Of a stretch of 6,809 bases of DNA, positions 1-6,046 are shown piece by piece. A program made the position numbers and the translations under genes. The notes beneath the pieces are model-generated. The model ran no database searches and was not told the DNA's origin. It worked only from the letters and a program-made list of their open reading frames with translations. Origin of the DNA: an uncultured Eubacterium sp. (lineage in GTDB: Bacteria; Bacillota; Clostridia; Peptostreptococcales; Anaerovoracaceae); assembly GCA_937966095.1 (NCBI GenBank), contig CALCKF010000043.1, positions 1 through 6,809 of the forward strand. Direction: 5' to 3'. Each line of letters starts with the position of its first letter. Positions within the stretch are counted from its first letter, which is position 1.

Positions 1-102
1 TTTGCGGCGTTGGCGGTCGGACTGTTGTCGCTGGCGGATAATATAAAGGGCAGGCAGGCAGCAGAGACCGTGGCAGAAGGGCTGCTGTATAAAAGAAAAT
101 GA
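1..102 (+). CDS. C-terminal end of an unidentified protein (5' partial)
   Basis: An open frame runs in from the left edge and ends at a TGA, encoding 33 residues that end in LLYKRK. The first half is hydrophobic and alanine/leucine rich (AALAVGLLSLA); the rest is mixed helical and ends in a basic tail. I do not recognise the family, and too little is present to assign a function. It is likely to be real because its stop overlaps the ATG of the next gene in an ATGA arrangement, the usual sign of translational coupling within one transcript. Its base composition is somewhat more GC-rich than what follows, but over 100 bases this means little. Confidence 0.6.
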   Translation, partial: FAALAVGLLSLADNIKGRQAAETVAEGLLYKRK

Positions 103-953
103 TATGTATGAATGACTTGAAACTTGATTCTTATAATTTGAAAAAAACCGATCTTCATATCCATACCTATTATTCAGACGGCCAGGCAGGTCCTGCAGAT
201 ATAGTGAAAACAGCAGCTGAACTGGGGTATAGTTTGATATCCATAACGGATCATGACGGCACTGAAGGTGTGCATGAAGCTATTGATGCAGGAAAGACTT
301 CAGGGCTTGAAGTTATTGCAGGCATAGAGCTTGCTTCAGAAACAGATAACGGAATCGGATTTCACATACTGGGATACGGATTTGATATTGAGAATCGAAG
401 ACTGAAAGAAACTTTGAAAAAACTGGCAGAAATGAGAAGGCAGAGAAACAGGCGGCTTATAAAGGTCCTCAGAGATATGGGATATAGTTTGTCGCTTGAT
501 GATCTACAGCGCAAACATAAGGGCGGATTTGTGGGAAAACCGACTATAGCCAGGGCATTGGAAGAAAAGGGATATATCTCGGATTACAGGGAAGCTTTCA
601 GGCCCGGGCAGTTTCTTGGAAGTATGGAAGCCAGAAAGATAAAAAAGGAAAAGCTGGATATTGAGAACGCGATATCTTTGATAACCGGAGCTGGGGGCAC
701 TGCTGTGATGGCCCATCCTATCCAGACAAGACATATAGGAACTCCGGGATCAGATGAGTTTTATGAAAATATAGAAAAGATAATAACCGATATGGTGGAT
801 ATGGGCCTCAAAGGTATGGAGTGTTATCATCCTGATCAGGATGTAGAGCAGAGCAGTCGCTTTGTGGAAATAGCGAAGAAATACGGATTGTTAATAACTA
901 GAGGATCGGATTTTCACGGAAAAGATTTTGCTGAAGCTGAAACTACAGCATAA
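99..953 (+). CDS. PHP-domain phosphoesterase, TrpH/YciV (RNase AM) type
   Basis: This 284-residue protein carries the metal-binding motifs of the PHP superfamily in order: HxH at H20/H22 followed by D27, TDHD at 50-53, GIE at 75-77, HILGYG from H89, AHP with H206, YHP with H244, and SDFH with D271 and H273. Insert and motif order match the YciV/TrpH family (E. coli about 293 aa). Characterised members are metal-dependent 3',5'-nucleotide bisphosphate phosphatases, and in E. coli a 5'-3' exonuclease (RNase AM) that trims rRNA 5' ends. Which activity applies here is inference. The chosen ATG overlaps the previous stop by 4 bp; no good ribosome site is visible, so coupling is likely. An ATG three codons later (108) is an alternative start. 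The protein ends only 11 residues after the last motif, whereas relatives usually run on for 15-25 residues. The same frame stays open for 17 more codons behind the stop (see findings). Confidence 0.9.
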   Translation: MICMNDLKLDSYNLKKTDLHIHTYYSDGQAGPADIVKTAAELGYSLISITDHDGTEGVHEAIDAGKTSGLEVIAGIELASETDNGIGFHILGYGFDIENRRLKETLKKLAEMRRQRNRRLIKVLRDMGYSLSLDDLQRKHKGGFVGKPTIARALEEKGYISDYREAFRPGQFLGSMEARKIKKEKLDIENAISLITGAGGTAVMAHPIQTRHIGTPGSDEFYENIEKIITDMVDMGLKGMECYHPDQDVEQSSRFVEIAKKYGLLITRGSDFHGKDFAEAETTA

Positions 954-998
954 CCGGCGGGTTTACGTGAGACAGTAATGAAAGATATCGGAAATATC

Positions 999-1037
999 AA
1001 AGGATGAAGAGACATAACTCTTCATCCTTTGTTTTTT
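999..1037 (+). terminator. Strong intrinsic terminator after the PHP gene
   Basis: A perfect 13-bp stem (AAAGGATGAAGAG paired with CTCTTCATCCTTT) encloses a 6-base loop ACATAA. After one G it is followed by six T. This is a textbook Rho-independent terminator for plus-strand transcription and separates the PHP gene from the M23 gene. On the minus strand only a short AAA/TTT end is available, so it is mainly one-directional. Confidence 0.93.
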
Positions 1038-1114
1038 CTGAATTAATTCACATAATCTGGGAATAATAGATATGGAAATCATTCCCGGGAGGGAAAAAAT
1101 CAGAAGGAAAACAT
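1038..1114 (+). promoter_or_regulatory. Leader of the M23 gene, with possible promoter and a dyad
   Basis: This gap follows a strong terminator, so the M23 gene needs its own promoter here. Two -10-like hexamers are visible, CATAAT (1051-1056) and AATAAT (1062-1067), each 5 of 6 to TATAAT. No convincing -35 box lies at the right distance; TTGTTT at 1029-1034, 16 bases before the first, is the best and is weak. An inverted repeat GGGAAT (1059-1064) / ATTCCC (1081-1086) with a 16-base spacer overlaps the second hexamer and could be an operator or an RNA stem. A good ribosome site AGAAGGA (1102-1108) sits 6 bases before the ATG. Confidence 0.3.
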
Positions 1115-2218
1115 ATGAAAAATATTTTTAGAGAAGATGTTGTCCCCGTCCCCGTGAGGGGAAAACTGATATTAACTGCGTGCTTTGTTATTCTGTTTGC
1201 TGCATCTGTTGCGGTGGGTATGACTGCGGCACCTGAAGAAGAGGAGATGCCGGTACTGCTGGCTGACGGAGAGGTTATAACTCCTCCATGGTATATAGTG
1301 ATAGACGGGGAAAAAGTCGCTCTTGTAAAATCTGAGGAAGCGGCACGAAAAGTTCTGTCAAATGTTGTAGAAGGGTATAGAGAAAGTGATAATGTGGTCA
1401 TAGACATAGAAGTCAAAGAAGATATGGGCACAGAAAAAATGGATATAAAAAACGGAGATGCACATCCTGATATACTTACGGTAAAAGAAGCCGAAGAAGT
1501 GCTGACCGAAGGCAGAGACGGAGAGGGATATCTGACAGTTGTAACAACGGAAGAAGAAACAGAGAGGGAACAGATAGATTATCAGCAGGAATATAAACCT
1601 GATCCGGATATGTATATAGGCGAAAAAAAGGTGGAAACAGAAGGCAGGTGCGGTACCAAGGAAGTTACTAAAAAGGTAATAAGAGAAAATGGGAAGCAGG
1701 TAAGAGAGGAAATACTGGAAGAGGATGTTATACAGGAGCCCGTGGAAGAGGTGGTTCTGACAGGGACGAAGAATCAGTACGGATATGGAGGAGGTGTCGG
1801 AGAATACGGGGATGACAATGTTTCCTATGACAGTGATGCCACATATGATATATTGAGGACACCAGTGGATGATGTTTATGTTTCCTCAGGGTTCGGACAG
1901 AGATGGGGCCGCCTTCATAGCGGGATCGATCTGGCTTTGGCACAGGGAAATCCTATATATGCCGCCGATGGAGGAACAGTATACTTTTCGGGATATTGCG
2001 GAGGTTACGGAAATCTTGTGAAAATAGACCACGGCAATGGTATGCAGACATATTATGCTCATTGCAGCAGCCTTTTGGTTTCGCCGGGCCAGCAGGTGGA
2101 TCGTGGAGAAAAAATTGCTCTTGTAGGCTCTACCGGCAATTCGACAGGTCCTCATCTGCATTTTGAAGTCATAATAAATGGTAATTGTGTGGATCCGTCA
2201 GACTTTCTTGAATTTTAA
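1115..2218 (+). CDS. Membrane-anchored G5-domain M23 (LytM-like) endopeptidase
   Basis: This is a 367-residue cell-envelope protein. Residues 17-39 form a single hydrophobic segment after a short basic start; the site after it (TAAPEEEE) is a poor signal-peptidase site, so it is probably a membrane anchor with the rest outside. Residues 60-90 form a small domain (VIDGEKVALVKSEEAARKVL) often found ahead of G5 domains. Residues 139-218 are a G5 domain, from LTVVTTEEE to VVLTGT with the central GE..VETEGRCG turn; G5 is thought to bind cell-wall sugars. A Gly/Tyr/Asp-rich linker (220-245) leads to a complete M23 peptidase domain (about 250-367) with the zinc and catalytic residues H268, D272 (HSGID), H316 (YAH), H347 and H349 (HLHFE). 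It probably cuts peptidoglycan cross-bridges or stem peptides during growth, division or sporulation; the exact bond is not readable here. The outside part has four cysteines (179, 295, 317, 358), which is somewhat unusual. It stands alone between two terminators. Confidence 0.92.
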   Translation: MKNIFREDVVPVPVRGKLILTACFVILFAASVAVGMTAAPEEEEMPVLLADGEVITPPWYIVIDGEKVALVKSEEAARKVLSNVVEGYRESDNVVIDIEVKEDMGTEKMDIKNGDAHPDILTVKEAEEVLTEGRDGEGYLTVVTTEEETEREQIDYQQEYKPDPDMYIGEKKVETEGRCGTKEVTKKVIRENGKQVREEILEEDVIQEPVEEVVLTGTKNQYGYGGGVGEYGDDNVSYDSDATYDILRTPVDDVYVSSGFGQRWGRLHSGIDLALAQGNPIYAADGGTVYFSGYCGGYGNLVKIDHGNGMQTYYAHCSSLLVSPGQQVDRGEKIALVGSTGNSTGPHLHFEVIINGNCVDPSDFLEF

Positions 2219-2254
2219 CAAGCCTCATTGAATACATGAAGCGGATATGATATT

Positions 2255-2286
2255 ATAAAAAGCAGGTGTAGCTACCTGCTTTTTAT
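2255..2286 (+). terminator. Hairpin terminator between the M23 gene and cysE
   Basis: A perfect 13-bp stem (ATAAAAAGCAGGT with ACCTGCTTTTTAT) encloses the 6-base loop GTAGCT. The five T lie inside the 3' arm and are followed by ATGG, so the T-tract is short. The mirror-image A-tract would make it work about equally on the other strand. The likely role is to end the M23 transcript. Because it also lies upstream of cysE with no clear promoter in between, an attenuator role for the cysE operon cannot be excluded. Confidence 0.75.
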
Positions 2287-2353
2287 GGTATCTAGGATAC
2301 TGAAGCGAATATGGAAATAATAAAAATATATAATGATATAGAAGGAAATAAAA
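2287..2353 (+). promoter_or_regulatory. cysE: Upstream region of cysE with a perfect -10 hexamer
   Basis: An exact TATAAT lies at 2329-2334, but the bases 16-18 upstream (around CGAATA, 2306-2311) do not resemble a -35 box and there is no extended -10 TG. A start 7 bases downstream would fall at about 2341, right on the ribosome site AGAAGGA (2340-2346), giving a very short leader. A small inverted repeat GTATC-TAG-GATAC (2288-2300) lies between the terminator and this hexamer and could be an operator. No T-box or other riboswitch fits in the space. The promoter call is therefore tentative. Confidence 0.3.
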
Positions 2354-3130
2354 ATGGCGTTTTTCAAAGAAGTAAGAGAAGATGTGAAAGCTGTGCTGGA
2401 TCGCGACCCGGCAGCGAGGACCAGCCTCGAGGTGCTTCTGTGCTATCCGGGAATATGGGCTTTGATATGGCATAAGCCTGCTCACTGGCTATATATGCAT
2501 AATGTTAAGATGCTTGCCAGGATATTATCGCAGCTGACAAGGTGGTTCACGGGGATAGAGATACACCCGGGAGCAGTTATAGGCAGAAGATGCTTTATAG
2601 ATCACGGAATGGCTGTGATAATAGGGGAGACTACAGAAATAGGAGATGATGTCACGATATATCAGGGAGTGACGCTGGGAGGCACCGGTAAAGATATCGG
2701 CAAGAGACATCCGACAATAGGAAATCGGGTAGTGATAAGCAGCGGGGCAAAGGTTCTGGGCCCTTTCAAGGTCGGAGATGATGTCAAGATAGGGGCCGGA
2801 TCGGTAGTGCTCAAGGAGATCCCTGATGGATGTACAGTTGTCGGGATACCGGGAACGGTGGTAAGGAGGCACGGGAAACCTACAAAAGAGCTGGATCAGG
2901 TCGATATGCCGGATCCTGTGGCTATAGAACTGGAATGTCTGAGAAGACGCGTGGTAGAACTTGAGGAGCTGTTCATAGAAAAATTCGGAGATGAAACTCA
3001 TGTGCGATGTGACAGTGATTGTCAGTATGCCAGCATAGCCAGAGAGATAGAAGAAGGAACTTTTGTGCAGATATATGAAGAAAATATACATGATAATGAC
3101 AGATCGGAGGGTAAAGATGAAGATTTATAA
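2354..3130 (+). CDS. cysE: Serine O-acetyltransferase
   Basis: CysE transfers acetyl from acetyl-CoA to L-serine, giving O-acetylserine for cysteine synthesis in the cytoplasm. Residues 1-65 are the helical N-terminal domain (WHKPAHWLY, 39-47). Residues 68-170 are a left-handed beta helix of hexapeptide repeats containing the catalytic FIDHG (D83, H84), IGETTEIGDDVTIYQGVTLGG (90-110), the SGAKVLGPFKVG coil and the closing GIPG (164-167). The N-terminal domain is short, as in Gram-positive enzymes. Beyond residue 186 comes a helical, probably coiled-coil segment (DPVAIELECLRRRVVELEELF, starting 187), often seen in clostridial CysE. A further acidic tail of about 45 residues follows, with two cysteines (C219, C223) and ending in EDL. 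The start has a good ribosome site 7 bases upstream. The 3' end overlaps cysS by 14 bp, so the ribosome site of cysS lies inside this gene. Confidence 0.95.
   Translation: MAFFKEVREDVKAVLDRDPAARTSLEVLLCYPGIWALIWHKPAHWLYMHNVKMLARILSQLTRWFTGIEIHPGAVIGRRCFIDHGMAVIIGETTEIGDDVTIYQGVTLGGTGKDIGKRHPTIGNRVVISSGAKVLGPFKVGDDVKIGAGSVVLKEIPDGCTVVGIPGTVVRRHGKPTKELDQVDMPDPVAIELECLRRRVVELEELFIEKFGDETHVRCDSDCQYASIAREIEEGTFVQIYEENIHDNDRSEGKDEDL
3106..3111 (+). promoter_or_regulatory. cysS: Ribosome binding site that fixes the cysS start
   Basis: GGAGGG lies 5 bases before the ATG at 3117, inside the end of cysE. It supports that ATG, which begins MKIYNTLTRKKE as in other CysS proteins. It argues against the in-frame ATG at 3063, which would add 18 unrelated residues. 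Confidence 0.88.
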
Positions 3131-4514
3131 TACTCTTACCAGAAAAAAGGAAGAATTGAGGACTATAGAGGATGGCGTTGTGAAAATCTATGTGTGCGGG
3201 CCTACCGTATATAATTTTTTCCATATAGGGAATGCCAGGCCTTTTGTTGTGTTCGATACACTGAGAAAGTATCTCGAGTATAGGGGATATAAGGTGAAAT
3301 TCGTACAGAATTTTACTGATGTGGACGATAAGATAATAAATAAGGCCAGAGAAGAGGGCGTGACTGCACAGGAGATAAGTGAAAAGTATATCGATGAATA
3401 TTTTAAGGATGCAGCAGCGCTCAACATAAAGAAAGCTGATGTACATCCAAGAGTATCCCAGCATATCCCGGAAATAATCGAATTCGTAAAGACGCTGGTA
3501 GATAAGGGATATGCATATGAAGTAAATGGAGATGTGTATTTTTCAACCAGAAAATTTGACGGATACGGTAAATTATCGAAGCAGAATATTGAGGATCTTG
3601 AATCGGGAGCCAGGATAGCAGTGGATGAAATAAAGAATGATCCGCTCGATTTTGCTTTATGGAAAGCACAGAAAGAACCTGATGAGATAGCATGGGACAG
3701 CCCGTGGGGAAAAGGAAGACCGGGATGGCATATAGAATGCTCGGCTATGGCCAAGAAGCATCTTGGAGATACGATAGATATCCATGCCGGCGGTCAGGAT
3801 CTTCAGTTCCCTCACCACGAAAACGAAATAGCGCAATCAGAATGCTGTAACGGAGTGCCTTTTGCAAATTACTGGATGCATAACGGATATATAACTATTG
3901 ACAATGAAAAAATGTCAAAATCAAAAGGCAATTTTTTCACTGTAAGAGATATACTGAAGGAATACGACGGTGAAGTTATAAGATTCTTCCTTCTTTCGGG
4001 CCATTACAGAAATCCTATAAATTTCAGCGACAAGCTTATGGAACAGGCAAAGGCGGGATTGACCAGGATGGAAAATGCCAAAGAAAACCTGAAGCATCTG
4101 ATCGCAACCGGATCCGGTAAAATGACAGAGGAGGAGAAAAAGGAACTGGCAGGATATGACAGGTACAGGCAGGAATTCATATCTGCCATGGATGATGATC
4201 TCAATACGGCAGATGCCATCTCTGCTATCTTTGAGCTTATAACAGCGATAAATACTGCGGTCAGGGATGGCGCCAGCAGGGAATTTGCACAGAAGAGCCT
4301 TGATACGCTGATGGAACTGTCATCGGTAGTTGGCCTTCTTCAAAATGATGATGAGGATCAGATAGATGATGATATAAAGGCACTGGTGGAAGAAAGGCAG
4401 GAGGCAAGGAAGGCCAAGAATTTTGCAAGAGCTGACGAGATAAGAGATCTTCTTAAGGAGAAAGGTATAATACTTAAGGATACACCTCAGGGGGTGCAGA
4501 TAATCAGAGAGTGA
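3117..4514 (+). CDS. cysS: Cysteinyl-tRNA synthetase
   Basis: CysS attaches cysteine to tRNA-Cys using ATP (class I synthetase). The 465-residue length is normal for the family. The HIGH motif appears as HIGN at 36-39 and the KMSKS loop at 265-269. The zinc that recognises the cysteine thiol would be held by C27 (YVCGPT), C208 (WHIECS), H233 and E237 (FPHHENE). The FTDVDDKII segment (66-74) and GGQDLQFPHHENE (225-237) are typical. The C-terminal helical domain, including a DALR-like region (about 340-410) and the tail QEARKAKNFARADEIRDLL (428-446), is complete. The gene starts 14 bp inside cysE and ends one base before mrnC, so it lies in the middle of a coupled operon. Pairing with cysE links cysteine supply to its charging. 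Confidence 0.97.
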   Translation: MKIYNTLTRKKEELRTIEDGVVKIYVCGPTVYNFFHIGNARPFVVFDTLRKYLEYRGYKVKFVQNFTDVDDKIINKAREEGVTAQEISEKYIDEYFKDAAALNIKKADVHPRVSQHIPEIIEFVKTLVDKGYAYEVNGDVYFSTRKFDGYGKLSKQNIEDLESGARIAVDEIKNDPLDFALWKAQKEPDEIAWDSPWGKGRPGWHIECSAMAKKHLGDTIDIHAGGQDLQFPHHENEIAQSECCNGVPFANYWMHNGYITIDNEKMSKSKGNFFTVRDILKEYDGEVIRFFLLSGHYRNPINFSDKLMEQAKAGLTRMENAKENLKHLIATGSGKMTEEEKKELAGYDRYRQEFISAMDDDLNTADAISAIFELITAINTAVRDGASREFAQKSLDTLMELSSVVGLLQNDDEDQIDDDIKALVEERQEARKAKNFARADEIRDLLKEKGIILKDTPQGVQIIRE

Positions 4515-4515
4515 T

Positions 4516-4902
4516 ATGAAGACAGAAATTATAAACAGATTCAATACAACAGCACTGGCATATATGGGTGATGCTGTCTACGAGCAGGCGGTCAGAGAAC
4601 ATATATTAATGTGTGAGCCGGGCAATGTCAGAAAAATGCATTACATGGCTACCGGGCTTGTAAATGCCTCAGCTCAGGCAATGATAATAAAGAAACTGTT
4701 TGATGAACTGTCCGAGGATGAACAGATACTTGTTAAACGAGCCAGAAACAGGAAATATACTACAAAGGCAAAAAACTCAGACCCGGTGACATATAAATGG
4801 GCCACGGCTTTTGAAGCGCTGATAGGTTATCTGTACCTGTCAGGTGATGAAAACAGATTGAAATATATATTATCAAGAGCGATCGGTATCATAGGTAAGT
4901 GA
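4516..4902 (+). CDS. mrnC: Mini-ribonuclease III
   Basis: MrnC is a dimeric RNase III catalytic domain without a double-stranded RNA-binding domain. In B. subtilis it matures the 5' and 3' ends of 23S rRNA. The 128 residues cover the usual length. The signature ALAYMGDAVYE (13-23) contains catalytic D19. NASAQA (50-55), the RARNRK loop (75-80; commonly RGRN.K) and the second acidic signature ATAFEALIGYLYL (96-108) with E100 follow. The start lies one base after the cysS stop (TGA-T-ATG). Only a weak ribosome site AGAGAG (4506-4511) is visible, so it is probably translated by ribosomes finishing cysS. The position behind cysS is the standard one in Firmicutes. Confidence 0.95.
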   Translation: MKTEIINRFNTTALAYMGDAVYEQAVREHILMCEPGNVRKMHYMATGLVNASAQAMIIKKLFDELSEDEQILVKRARNRKYTTKAKNSDPVTYKWATAFEALIGYLYLSGDENRLKYILSRAIGIIGK

Positions 4903-4903
4903 T

Positions 4904-5128
4904 ATGGCAGAGAAAAAAAATAAAAGAAAAGTAAGAAATAAAACAAAAGATATGCTGGCGGATTATTACAGGACAAATAAAGCATATGATGAAGAAAACA
5001 GACGAAGACAGAAAGAAGAAGGGGTTACGAGCAGAGGGTTGCGGGACCTGAATACTACGGAAAAGACATGTATCGCAGTTATAGTTCTGGGGTTGATAGG
5101 TATAATAATAAAATATTTTATCCTGTAA
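4904..5128 (+). CDS. Small basic tail-anchored membrane protein, function unknown
   Basis: This 74-residue protein is not one I recognise. Residues 1-38 are strongly charged and basic at the start (KKNKRKVRNKTK, 4-15), followed by a helical Tyr/Arg/Glu/Lys stretch. Residues 39-53 look like a linker. Residues 54-74 (from KTCIAVIVLG to YFIL) form one hydrophobic helix at the very C-terminus with a single lysine (K70) near its end. The predicted layout is a cytosolic basic head with a C-terminal membrane anchor. The gene starts one base after the mrnC stop in the same TGA-T-ATG pattern as the previous junction; a weak AGG at 4893-4895 is the only ribosome site. That placement, plus a sensible protein profile, supports it as a real gene. 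A basic head beside an RNase gene invites an RNA- or ribosome-related role, but this is speculation. Confidence 0.75.
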   Translation: MAEKKNKRKVRNKTKDMLADYYRTNKAYDEENRRRQKEEGVTSRGLRDLNTTEKTCIAVIVLGLIGIIIKYFIL

Positions 5129-5137
5129 CATTGATTT

Positions 5138-5161
5138 TGCAGGAATACCTGCATTCCTGTA
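5138..5161 (+). other. Hairpin in the gap before thyA
   Basis: In the 58-base gap between the small gene and thyA, CAGGAAT (5140-5146) pairs with ATTCCTG (5153-5159) around the loop ACCTGC. A G-T and a T-A pair extend it to 9 pairs. A second, mutually exclusive pairing, GCAGG (5139-5143) with CCTGC (5148-5152), uses the same bases. No T-run follows, so it is not a standard terminator. It could be an mRNA processing or stability element, or chance. Confidence 0.4.
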
Positions 5162-5173
5162 TCGTGATCGTAT

Positions 5174-5180
5174 GGAGGAA
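5174..5180 (+). promoter_or_regulatory. thyA: Ribosome binding site that fixes the thyA start
   Basis: GGAGGAA lies 6 bases before the ATG at 5187. The in-frame ATG at 5172 overlaps this site and has no ribosome site of its own, so the protein most likely begins MSKADILF rather than five residues earlier. Confidence 0.88.
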
Positions 5181-5186
5181 AAGACC

Positions 5187-6017
5187 ATGAGCAAAGCGGA
5201 TATACTATTTGTGAATATGTGCAGAGAGGTACTGGACAATGGGTTTTCAAGCGAAGGGCAGACTGTTAGGGCAAGATGGGAAGACGGTACGCCGGCTCAC
5301 ACGATAAAGCAGTTCGGCATAGTAAACAGATATGATCTGCAGGAGGAATTCCCTGCGCTTACTCTCAGACCCACTGCGATAAGATCGGCAGTGGATGAAT
5401 TGCTGTGGATATGGCAGAAAAAATCCAATAACATAAACCAGCTTAACAGCCACATATGGGATGAATGGGCAGATGAAACAGGTTCCATAGGAAAGGCATA
5501 TGGGTATCAGCTGGGTGTGAAATACAGATTCCCGCACGGCGAGATGGATCAGGTAGACAATGTGATCTGGCAGCTCAAAAATACACCGTATTCAAGAAGG
5601 ATAATGACGAATATATATAAATTTGATGATCTGATGGAGATGGGGCTTGAACCTTGCGCATACAGCGTTACTTTTAATGTGACGGGAGACAGGCTGAATG
5701 CTATATTGAACCAGAGGTCGCAGGACATACTTGCAGCCAACAACTGGAACGTAGTGCAGTATTCAGTACTCGTATATATGATGGCTCAGGTTTCGGGACT
5801 CAAACCGGGACAGCTTGTTCATGTGATAGCTGATGCGCATATATACGACAGGCATGTGGATATAATAAAGGAGCTTATACAGCGTCCTCAATATCCTGCG
5901 CCTAAATTCAGCCTGAATCCTGATATCAGAGACTTTTATGATTTTACAGTCGATGATATAAGAGTTGATGACTATCAGAAAAATCCGCAGATAAAGAACA
6001 TACCTATAGCTATATAG
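5187..6017 (+). CDS. thyA: Thymidylate synthase (ThyA, B. subtilis ThyA-like)
   Basis: ThyA methylates dUMP to dTMP using methylene-tetrahydrofolate and releases dihydrofolate. The 276 residues match the family. The catalytic cysteine is C157 in GLEPCAYS. The phosphate-binding arginine motif is R177-S178-x-D180 (NQRSQD), and the paired arginines are R137/R138 (YSRR). N188 sits in the WNVVQY segment, H218/Y220 in HIYDRH, and the protein ends in the usual hydrophobic IAI. Stretches such as ELLWIWQKKSNNINQLN (71-87), HIWDEW and GSIGKAYGYQLG resemble B. subtilis ThyA rather than E. coli ThyA, where the corresponding loop differs. The enzyme is not ThyX. folA follows 29 bases downstream and supplies the DHFR that a ThyA enzyme requires. 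The gene has its own strong ribosome site and a 58-base gap in front, unlike its tightly coupled neighbours. Confidence 0.95.
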   Translation: MSKADILFVNMCREVLDNGFSSEGQTVRARWEDGTPAHTIKQFGIVNRYDLQEEFPALTLRPTAIRSAVDELLWIWQKKSNNINQLNSHIWDEWADETGSIGKAYGYQLGVKYRFPHGEMDQVDNVIWQLKNTPYSRRIMTNIYKFDDLMEMGLEPCAYSVTFNVTGDRLNAILNQRSQDILAANNWNVVQYSVLVYMMAQVSGLKPGQLVHVIADAHIYDRHVDIIKELIQRPQYPAPKFSLNPDIRDFYDFTVDDIRVDDYQKNPQIKNIPIAI

Positions 6018-6046
6018 ACAGATAAAAGGAAAGCGAGGATTTTAGG

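Noticed and set aside
1083..1090. Palindrome TCCCGGGA before the M23 gene
   Set aside because: It is an 8-base palindrome with no loop, too short to stand on its own; it overlaps the right arm of the larger dyad already reported.
2219..2353. T-box or other riboswitch ahead of cysE
   Set aside because: The gap is only 135 bases, mostly taken up by a simple terminator hairpin. No T-box core sequence or multi-stem structure is visible.
3063..3116. Earlier in-frame start for cysS adding 18 residues
   Set aside because: The added residues do not resemble CysS, there is no ribosome site before 3063, and GGAGGG is correctly placed for the ATG at 3117.
2525..3754. Long minus-strand open frames opposite cysE and cysS (for example 2525-3091 and 3188-3754, 188 codons each)
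   Set aside because: They lie entirely opposite well-supported conserved genes, have no ribosome sites or family motifs, and their composition (rich in Ser, Tyr, Ile, His) is what the complement of these codons produces.
4913..4920. Run of eight A near the start of the small gene, as a possible slippage or phase-variation site
   Set aside because: Runs of this length are common in lysine codons of AT-rich genes, and no alternative frame of useful length follows.
5172..5186. Earlier in-frame start for thyA
   Set aside because: This ATG overlaps the GGAGGAA ribosome site of the ATG at 5187 and has no ribosome site itself.
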